Shown here piece by piece: positions 5,369-10,239 of a stretch of 10,239 bases of DNA. Every line of letters begins with the position of its first letter. Position 1 is the stretch's first letter. The notes beneath the pieces were generated by a model. The model was not told the DNA's origin, did no database searches, and saw only the letters and a program-made list of their open reading frames with translations. A program made the translations under genes and the position numbers. The stretch comes from an uncultured Eubacteriales bacterium (GTDB taxonomy: Bacteria > Bacillota > Clostridia > Oscillospirales > Oscillospiraceae): positions 1 through 10,239 of the forward strand of contig USIH01000068.1 of assembly GCA_900554705.1 (NCBI GenBank), given 5' to 3'.

Positions 5369-5399
5369 CTGTAGGGGCGGACGGCTCTGTCCGCCCGGG
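5369..5399. repeat. REP/MITE-like hairpin, GTAGGGGCG type
   Basis: GGGCGGAC (5375-5382) pairs with GTCCGCCC (5389-5396) around the loop GGCTCT. It is preceded by CTGTAG and followed by GGGAGA. From memory, short palindromes of the form TGTAGGGGCG...CGCCC are dispersed in intergenic DNA of gut Clostridia and some cyanobacteria, so this may be a host-derived repeat inside the phage. That identification cannot be verified here. Confidence 0.5.
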
Positions 5400-5416
5400 A
5401 GAAAGAGGTGTGGATG

Positions 5417-6184
5417 ATGGCAAAGAGGCACAAGCGCCGCCTGTTTACAGGGGCGGTATGTACGCAGATCGTGTATACCGTATCCGATGGCGCGGACAAA
5501 AAGACCAGCAAGCCGCGCAAGCCGCGTTTTCAGACGCGGGAGGAGCAGGACGAATTCAACGGCAAACTCTCGGCGGACAGGCTGGCGGCCATTGTCAACG
5601 CCAACTTCGGGCCGACGAGCCTGTATTCCACGCTGACGCTCAGCGTGGAGAATGAGGTACATACCGCGCAGGAAATGCGGCGGCTTCGCGATCTGCTCTG
5701 CCGCCGCCTACTATATAAATACCCGGAGGCAAAGATCGTGATCGTCTATGGCCGGGGCAAGTCGACGAACCGCTTCCACCTCCACATGATTTCGGAAGGC
5801 ATTCCAGCCGAAGAGATCGGCAGGATCTGGGGCCTCGGAAGCGTGGTGGAGATCCGCCACCTGCGGGAACACAATTATTATCTGGATGAAAACGGAAATA
5901 AAGTAGATCATGGCCGGGACTACACGGCCCTTGCCAATTACCTGCATAGCCACTGGCGCAAGGAATTCGGCGGCCACAGATACAAGGCGACGCGCAATTG
6001 CATCCGCCCGGAGCCGGAACCCGCGACCGAGGCCGTGCGCGAGTACAGTCCCAAGCATCCGCCCGTCGCCCCGCGAGGCTATATCCTCGTCGAGGCCCGG
6101 GCGACAAAGTACGGGTATCAATATTATAAGTATGTAGTTGATCCAAAGCGGAACGAGGCCGCTTTCTTAAAACCTCGTAAATGA
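5417..6184 (+). CDS. Rolling-circle (HUH-type) replication-associated protein
   Basis: A 255-residue protein; the ATG at 5417 is preferred (AGAGG at 5404-5408, spacing 8, product opening MAKRHKRR), with an ATG at 5414 and GTG at 5408 as alternatives. The order of motifs matches the Rep/G2P-like family common in gut phages: a TLT motif, YSTLTLSVENE (70-80), then NRFHLHMIS (118-126) with the His-x-His metal site (H121, H123), then YTALANYLHSH (169-179) with Y175 in the position of the catalytic tyrosine, and a C-terminal KYGYQYYKYVV. HUH enzymes nick single-stranded DNA at an origin through a 5'-phosphotyrosine bond. The lysine usually next to the tyrosine in close relatives (YLTK) is not obvious (YLHS). 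It may start phage DNA replication. It stands just after two hairpins that could be an origin (inference). Confidence 0.75.
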   Translation: MAKRHKRRLFTGAVCTQIVYTVSDGADKKTSKPRKPRFQTREEQDEFNGKLSADRLAAIVNANFGPTSLYSTLTLSVENEVHTAQEMRRLRDLLCRRLLYKYPEAKIVIVYGRGKSTNRFHLHMISEGIPAEEIGRIWGLGSVVEIRHLREHNYYLDENGNKVDHGRDYTALANYLHSHWRKEFGGHRYKATRNCIRPEPEPATEAVREYSPKHPPVAPRGYILVEARATKYGYQYYKYVVDPKRNEAAFLKPRK

Positions 6185-6215
6185 GTAGCATTTTAAGACG
6201 AAAGGAGCGACCAGC

Positions 6216-6383
6216 ATGAGCCGGAAACCGACCACGCATCCACGCGCAGACAGAAAGCCGGTATGCACCCGGAAAGACTGCATCTGCCATGACTGGCGTT
6301 GCGAGAATTGCTGCGCCAAGTATCGCCATATCTCCGATTGCAAGGGCACCGAGCCGGAAAGGGACGGGGAATGCAGGACGTGA
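6216..6383 (+). CDS. 55-aa Cys-rich small protein
   Basis: A short gene with AAAGGAG (6201-6207) 8 nt before its ATG, a strong ribosome site. Eight of 55 residues are cysteine (17, 22, 24, 29, 32, 33, 42, 53), arranged as CTRKDCICHDWRCENCC followed by DCKG and ECRT, with several His residues. The N-terminal 16 residues are basic (MSRKPTTHPRADRKP). The pattern predicts one or two bound zinc ions or an Fe-S cluster in a very small fold. No named family is recognised. It overlaps the following regulator gene, which suggests the two are made together and may work together; that is inference. Confidence 0.65.
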   Translation: MSRKPTTHPRADRKPVCTRKDCICHDWRCENCCAKYRHISDCKGTEPERDGECRT

Positions 6384-6625
6384 GCAGAAAGCATAGCAAG
6401 AAGAGCAGTACGCCGCCCCCGCCTGGCTTCCCGGCACAGCTGCGGAAACTGCGGGAGCGCTATGGGATGTCGCCGGAGGCACTTGGGGAGTTATGCGGGC
6501 TATCGCGAAATACAATCCGCCGATACGAGTCCGGAGAGCGCCGCCCATCGGCTGAAACCGTGGCAAAAATAGCAGATTTTTTCGATATCTCAACGGACGG
6601 CCTGCTCGGAAGACGAAGGCATTGA
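6371..6625 (+). CDS. XRE-family helix-turn-helix transcriptional regulator
   Basis: An 84-residue protein consisting of a basic, Pro-rich N-terminal tail (about 1-20) and one HTH_3/Cro-CI type domain (about 22-79): FPAQLRKLRERYGMSPEALG, then LCGLSRNTIRRYESGERRPS, then TVAKIADFFDISTDGLLG. The YESGERRPS stretch after the recognition helix is typical. It has no second domain, so it is a Cro-like or small-regulator size. The ATG at 6371 has AAAGGGA 6 nt upstream; a GTG at 6380 forming a GTGA overlap with the previous stop is an equally reasonable start and gives 81 aa. It lies at the boundary between replication genes and the packaging module, so control of late genes is plausible but unproven. 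Confidence 0.85.
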   Translation: MQDVSRKHSKKSSTPPPPGFPAQLRKLRERYGMSPEALGELCGLSRNTIRRYESGERRPSAETVAKIADFFDISTDGLLGRRRH

Positions 6626-6632
6626 TGGCAAG

Positions 6633-6648
6633 TCCCCCATTTGGGGGA
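6633..6648. repeat. Short GC-rich inverted repeat upstream of the terminase genes
   Basis: TCCCCC (6633-6638) and GGGGGA (6643-6648) pair around ATTT, 8 bases after the regulator stop. On the plus strand no T-run follows. It might be part of a leader or packaging site or a weak terminator; the evidence is only the palindrome. Confidence 0.45.
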
Positions 6649-6674
6649 GAATAAGCGAAAAAACGTGGTAAGAT

Positions 6675-6779
6675 ATGAGCCATGAAGGCGGTACGTTCCC
6701 CGGGAAAACCCCAAAAGCGAAAAAGGCAATCAAGGAACGAGCCAAAAAGAGAAAAAATCAAAGCCGGTGGCAGCAATAG
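6675..6779 (+). CDS. Possible 34-aa Lys-rich small protein
   Basis: A short frame opening MSHEGGTFPGKTPKAKKAIK and ending ERAKKRKNQSRWQQ, stop TAG at 6777-6779. It is very basic. A stop codon (TAA, 6669-6671) lies just upstream in frame, so the ATG at 6675 is the only ATG start. The ribosome site is weak (GGTAAG region), and the A-rich DNA alone could produce Lys codons, so this may be chance. It lies alone in the spacer between the regulator and small terminase. I list it because the spacer is otherwise unexplained and the sequence reads like other small phage proteins. Confidence 0.3.
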   Translation: MSHEGGTFPGKTPKAKKAIKERAKKRKNQSRWQQ

Positions 6780-6834
6780 ATCGCAGGGGTGCTGGTAAAA
6801 TTATTAAATCAAAGAGCCGCAAGGGGGTGCACGG

Positions 6835-7206
6835 ATGGCAAGGCCCAGAAAAGAGATCGATCAAAAGCAGTTTGAAAGCCTGTGTGCCTTGCAGTGCACG
6901 GGCGAAGAAATCCTGGACTTTTTCGGCGTTACGGATCGCACCTTGAACGCATGGTGCAAACGAACATACGGAGCGGGTTTTTCAGATGTTTTTCGCCAAA
7001 AAAGAGGCAAGGGGAAAATATCTCTCAGAAGACATCAAATGCGGCTGGCCGAAAAGAATGCCACGATGGCGATCTGGCTTGGGAAGCAGTACCTTGGCCA
7101 GAAAGACGACGCGGGAGACGAACGGATTGAAAATAAAGCGCAGGACGACGCTCTGAGCCAAAGCCTGCGAACACTCGCGGATGAGCTTGAGGGAAACGAT
7201 GGATGA
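6835..7206 (+). CDS. Phage terminase small subunit
   Basis: A 123-residue protein with AAGGGGGTG (6821-6829) before the ATG. The start MARPRKEIDQKQFESLC, the HTH region (about 22-46, TGEEILDFFGVTDRTLNAWC) and the following FSDVFRQKRGKGKISLRRHQMRLAEKNATMAIWLGKQYLGQ (49-89) are the familiar small-terminase pattern of Bacillota phages. The small subunit recognises the packaging site on viral DNA and hands it to the large subunit. The HTH is the likely DNA contact. The end (QSLRTLADELEGNDG) is helical and acidic, fitting contact with the large subunit. The stop overlaps the start of the large terminase by ATGA. The spacer of about 210 bp before it is a candidate location for the packaging site. 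Confidence 0.85.
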   Translation: MARPRKEIDQKQFESLCALQCTGEEILDFFGVTDRTLNAWCKRTYGAGFSDVFRQKRGKGKISLRRHQMRLAEKNATMAIWLGKQYLGQKDDAGDERIENKAQDDALSQSLRTLADELEGNDG

Positions 7207-8429
7207 TGATTAGCCAAAAGCAAAAAAAGATACTGGCGTTTCCATACACGAGCTACGACGCCCTGATCTGCGACGGCGCAGTCCGTTCCGGCAAAACATC
7301 GCTCATGATGTGGGCTTTCGTTTGGTGGGCAATGGAAAATTTCGATCATCAGCTCTTCGGCCTCTGCGGGAAAACGGTGGATAGCTGCACCAAAAACGTC
7401 GTAACGCCGTTTTTGGGGATGTCGCTCGCGAGAGAGCGATATGCAATCCGATGGCGGCGCAGCGATAAGATTCTGACGGTCCGCCGTGGGGAAAAAATAA
7501 ATTATTTCGAAGTCTTCGGCGGAAAGGACGAAGCAAGCTACGCCCTGATTCAGGGCCGCACGCTGGCGGGCGTGCTGCTGGATGAGGTCGTACTTATGCC
7601 GCGCTCCTTCGTGGAGCAGGCACTTGCAAGATGCTCGGTGGACGGCGCACGGCAATGGTTTTCCTGCAACCCCGGCAATCCCAACCACTGGTTTTACAAC
7701 GATTGGATTCTGCGCCAAAGCGAAAAAAATGCGCTCTATCTGCATTTCGAAATGCAGGATAATCCGGGCCTGAGCAAAAAAACGCTCGAGCGCTTCGAAA
7801 AAATGTATTCTGGCGTTTTTTACGAGCGCTATGTGCGCGGGCGCTGGGTAGTGGCCGAAGGCCTTGTTTATCAAAAATTCGGGGAAGACTGCATCGCGCA
7901 TGAGATTCCGACGGGCGGCGAATATTATATTTCCGTCGACTATGGCACGCACAATCCATTTTCAGCAGGGCTGTGGCACGTAACAAGTGAGCGGGCCGTA
8001 CGGATCGCAGAATACTACTATTGCGGCCGGGAGGAAAAAGAAGAAAAATCCCCGGAAGAATACTACACGGAAATCAGGCGTTTGGCCGGCGGGCGAGACA
8101 TACAGTGCATAGTCGTCGACCCGTCGGCAGACGCCTTTATTGCAACCATCAAGAAACATCACGAATACAAGGTGCGCGGCGCGGTGAACGACGTCATGCC
8201 CGGAATCCAGACGACTTCTGAAATGTTGGCCTCCGGGACGGTTAAGATTTACGAGGGCTGCAAAAACACAATTCGCGAATTTGGCCTGTACCGCTGGGAC
8301 GAAAAAAGCGAAGTCGACCGCGTTGTAAAGGAAAACGATCACGCGATGGACGAATGCCGGTATATGGTAATGACGATTTTGAGAAAGAAATTCAAAAAGC
8401 ACGCCTATGTTCCGGAGCTGGCGAGATAA
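7203..8429 (+). CDS. Phage terminase large subunit (PBSX type)
   Basis: A 408-residue ATPase-nuclease that pumps DNA into the procapsid and cuts it. The ATPase domain shows Walker A GAVRSGKT (25-32), Walker B VLLDE (124-128) and the coupling motif SCNPGNPNHWF (154-164). The nuclease domain (RNase H-like) shows SVDYGTHNPF (D246), VVDPSAD (D306) and DHAMDECRYMVM (D379, D383) for the metal-binding acids. The length and motif order fit Terminase_3/Terminase_6C proteins of the PBSX XtmB group. The start ATG at 7203 overlaps the small-subunit stop; an ATG at 7206 immediately follows. The gene is intact with all key residues. The large and small terminase and portal are in the standard packaging order. 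Confidence 0.93.
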   Translation: MMISQKQKKILAFPYTSYDALICDGAVRSGKTSLMMWAFVWWAMENFDHQLFGLCGKTVDSCTKNVVTPFLGMSLARERYAIRWRRSDKILTVRRGEKINYFEVFGGKDEASYALIQGRTLAGVLLDEVVLMPRSFVEQALARCSVDGARQWFSCNPGNPNHWFYNDWILRQSEKNALYLHFEMQDNPGLSKKTLERFEKMYSGVFYERYVRGRWVVAEGLVYQKFGEDCIAHEIPTGGEYYISVDYGTHNPFSAGLWHVTSERAVRIAEYYYCGREEKEEKSPEEYYTEIRRLAGGRDIQCIVVDPSADAFIATIKKHHEYKVRGAVNDVMPGIQTTSEMLASGTVKIYEGCKNTIREFGLYRWDEKSEVDRVVKENDHAMDECRYMVMTILRKKFKKHAYVPELAR

Positions 8430-8440
8430 GAAGGTGAAGC

Positions 8441-9811
8441 ATGAAAACATATCAGGATTTTTTAGAGGTTGCCGAGAAATCGGATCGGGACAGAATGGAA
8501 TTTGTTCTGGCGGCGATCAACGATCATAAAAACTCGGATCTGTACCAGCAGGCAAAGATTGCGCGGGAATACGACGAGCACCGAAATGTTACCATCATTA
8601 CCGTGCAGAAGCTGCTTTATACGCTGTCCGGGAAAGCTATCCCGGACAACTATAGCGCAAATTACAAGCTCCGCAGCGCATTCTTCCCGATTTTCATGCG
8701 GCAGGAAACACAGTATCTGCTAAGCAACGGCGTGATACTGAAAAACGCCGAGAACAAGAAGCGGCTCGGCAAAAAATTTGACAATCAGATTCAGGATCTG
8801 GCGCGCTCGGCGCTTGTCGGCGGCGTGGCTTATGGCTTCTGGAACCTCGATCATCTGGAAGTGTTCACGGCCCTAGAATTTGTGCCGCTGCTGGATGAGG
8901 AAAACGGATCGCTTCGCGCCGGTATTCGGTTCTGGCAGGTGGCGACTAACAAGCCGCTGCGGGCGACACTGTACGAACCGGACGGATTCACACAATTCAT
9001 CCGCAGGAGCGGGAAAGAGATGGAGATTTTAGCACCGAAACGCGGCTATATCTCCGTCGAAGCCTCGTCTGAGGTGGACGGAACAGAAATCTTGGAGTAT
9101 CAGAATTACCCCGGATTCCCGATCATCCCCATGTACGGCAATCGCGCCCGGCAGTCCGAGCTTGTTGGCCAACGCGAGGCAATCGACTGCTATGATCTGA
9201 TCAAATCCGGTTTCGCGGATACCGTAGATGACGCATCGATTATCTACTGGACGATCTCCAACGCAGGCGGCATGGACGAAATCGATATGGCGCGGTTCAA
9301 AGAAACTATGCGGCGGATCGGAGTCGGCCTTGTGGACGACGACGGCGCAAAGGCGGAGGCCCACACGCTTACGATTCCAGTCGAGGCGCGGGAAGCGCTG
9401 CTGAGCAGACTCAGCGACGATCTTTACAGGGACTTTCAGATGCTGGACACCACGAAAATACAGGGCGGGCAAAAGACGGCGACCGAGATCACGGCGGCAT
9501 ACCAGCAGATGGACAACAAGGTCGACGAATTCGAATACTGCGTCGGTGATTTCCTGTATCAGCTTTTTGCACTGATCGGCATTGACGATGAGCCGACATT
9601 TACGCGTTCGAAGATCGTGAACCAGCTGGAGCAGACGCAGATGGTGCTGATGGCCGCAGAATATCTGGGCGATGAATTCACTCTGAAGCATCTGCCGTGG
9701 CTGACGCAGGAGGAAGTAACAGAGATCTTGCAGCAGAAGAGCGCGGAAGAACTCGCACGATTTGCGGCTGCGGACCCAAATGGCGCGGGAGGCGATACAA
9801 ATGACGATTAA
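8441..9811 (+). CDS. Phage portal protein (SPP1 gp6-like)
   Basis: A 456-residue protein forming the ring at the capsid vertex through which DNA passes. The fold clues are NYKLRSAFFPIFMRQETQYLL (74-94), ARSALVGGVAYGFW (121-134), EYQNYPGFPIIPMYGN (219-234), QREAIDCYDLIKSGFADTVD (244-263), GGQKTATEITAAYQQMDNKV (342-361, the stem/tunnel-loop region that usually carries a similar A-T-E-I helix) and the acidic C-terminus ending GGDTNDD. This matches the Phage_portal / SPP1_Gp6-like family (family memory). AAGGTG precedes the ATG by about 5 nt. The length is normal. It follows the large terminase by 11 nt, and its end overlaps the next gene by 11 nt. Confidence 0.92.
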   Translation: MKTYQDFLEVAEKSDRDRMEFVLAAINDHKNSDLYQQAKIAREYDEHRNVTIITVQKLLYTLSGKAIPDNYSANYKLRSAFFPIFMRQETQYLLSNGVILKNAENKKRLGKKFDNQIQDLARSALVGGVAYGFWNLDHLEVFTALEFVPLLDEENGSLRAGIRFWQVATNKPLRATLYEPDGFTQFIRRSGKEMEILAPKRGYISVEASSEVDGTEILEYQNYPGFPIIPMYGNRARQSELVGQREAIDCYDLIKSGFADTVDDASIIYWTISNAGGMDEIDMARFKETMRRIGVGLVDDDGAKAEAHTLTIPVEAREALLSRLSDDLYRDFQMLDTTKIQGGQKTATEITAAYQQMDNKVDEFEYCVGDFLYQLFALIGIDDEPTFTRSKIVNQLEQTQMVLMAAEYLGDEFTLKHLPWLTQEEVTEILQQKSAEELARFAAADPNGAGGDTNDD

Positions 9812-10239
9812 ACTGGCGGATGGAAGAAGCGAACTGTGGCAGTGGGATACGGGCAGAAAGATAACGTTTGACGACGCGAATATAAAACAGGCGCATTTCC
9901 AAAACCACGCCAACGGCTACGGACGGACTATCGATGTCGATGTCGAGGACGGCGCGGCCAAAATCCCGGACGAACTGCTTCAGGCCGCCTTGCCGCTTAC
10001 GGTGTACGCATACATCGGCGAGGAATCGGACGGATATACAAAGGTCGAGCGTGTTTTCACAGTAAAGCCCCGGAAGCGTCCGGCGGAATACGTTTTTACG
10101 CCTACGGAGCAGCTGACGTTGCGGCAACTCGAAGCCATCATCGGCGATCTAAACAACCTCACCACCAAAGCAAAAGAGAACCTCGTCGCCGCCATCAACG
10201 AAGCGGCGAAAACCGGCAGCGGCGGCGCTGGCTCCATCG
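9801..10239 (+). CDS. Putative structural protein downstream of portal, cut by the window end
   Basis: An open frame from ATG at 9801 to the window end (146 codons visible, no stop). It starts inside the portal gene (11-nt overlap). The residues ELWQWDTGRKITFDD (11-25), HFQNHANGYGRTIDVDVEDG (32-51), KIPDELLQAALPLTVYAYIG (54-73) and RPAEYVFTPTEQLT (93-106) match a protein type I recall next to the portal or in tail modules of Clostridia phages. NLTTKAKENLVAAINEAAKT is a repeat-like block typical of phage fibre and structural proteins, and the glycine/serine-rich stretch GSGGAG at the end suggests a linker. It may be a fibre/baseplate-like or head-associated protein; the function is not assigned. 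Confidence 0.7.
   Translation, partial: MTIKLADGRSELWQWDTGRKITFDDANIKQAHFQNHANGYGRTIDVDVEDGAAKIPDELLQAALPLTVYAYIGEESDGYTKVERVFTVKPRKRPAEYVFTPTEQLTLRQLEAIIGDLNNLTTKAKENLVAAINEAAKTGSGGAGSI

Noticed and set aside
6669..6674. TGG-TAAGAT as an extended -10 promoter before the terminase genes
   Set aside because: No -35 match at the right spacing and only a partial -10 match; not enough to call.
5640..6776. Long minus-strand open frame (378 codons)
   Set aside because: Opposite the HUH gene, the Cys-rich gene and the regulator; composition is Pro/Arg/Ala-rich and no domain is visible.
6682..6798. Second short Lys/Arg-rich frame in the pre-terminase spacer
   Set aside because: No ribosome site; overlaps the slightly better 34-aa frame and is explained by A/G-rich DNA.
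7035..7952. Minus-strand open frame (305 codons) opposite the terminases
   Set aside because: The opposite strand encodes an intact large terminase with all motifs; this frame is a shadow.
9029..9913. Minus-strand open frame (294 codons) opposite the portal
   Set aside because: Opposite a clear portal protein; no motif or ribosome site seen.

Overview
The window looks like part of a tailed-phage genome or prophage from a Bacillota host, most likely a gut-type Clostridia such as Oscillospiraceae. The grounds are the gene families (PBSX-type large terminase, SPP1-type portal, DUF551, ASCH, a PP-loop 'PAPS reductase' family protein, and families with ALEDTGLEPE and DGRVVVLPCKVGDTVW motifs), the strong AAGGAG-type Shine-Dalgarno (SD) sites, and moderately GC-rich coding. 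The host assignment is inference from remembered family distributions. Every gene I support is on the plus strand, so the window reads as one directional cluster. No integrase, tRNA, rRNA, CRISPR array or insertion sequence was seen.

Layout. Positions 1-485 hold two small genes of unknown function, separated by a hairpin that reads as an intrinsic terminator on the minus strand. Positions 472-4044 are a tightly coupled early/accessory operon, mostly with 4-nt ATGA or GTGA overlaps. In order it carries a PP-loop ATPase/PAPS-reductase-like protein with three Cys clusters, a two-zinc-site protein, a DUF551 protein, an ASCH-domain protein, a conserved phage protein of unknown function, a DUF1064-like putative nuclease and a small Cys-rich protein. 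Positions 4045-4400 have no convincing gene but are full of strong inverted repeats; this is the least explained stretch of the window.

Positions 4401-5316 hold a zinc-ribbon/coiled-coil protein, an unknown acidic protein and a 54-aa basic protein. A 100-bp spacer with two hairpins follows; one resembles dispersed GTAGGGGCG-type repeats. Next come a rolling-circle-type (HUH) replication protein (5417-6184), a 55-aa protein with eight cysteines and an XRE-family regulator. After a spacer of about 200 bp the packaging/head module begins: small terminase, large terminase, SPP1-type portal, and a structural-looking protein cut by the window end.

Functional reading (inference): the left part supplies host-takeover, nucleic-acid-modification and replication functions, the HTH protein sits at the switch point, and the right part packages DNA. 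Four small genes (42, 54, 55 and possibly 34 aa) are easy to miss and were found by reading the sequence directly. The candidates for something undescribed are the structured 4045-4400 segment, the HUH protein in a terminase-bearing phage, and the unusual number of small Cys-rich, probably metal-binding proteins.
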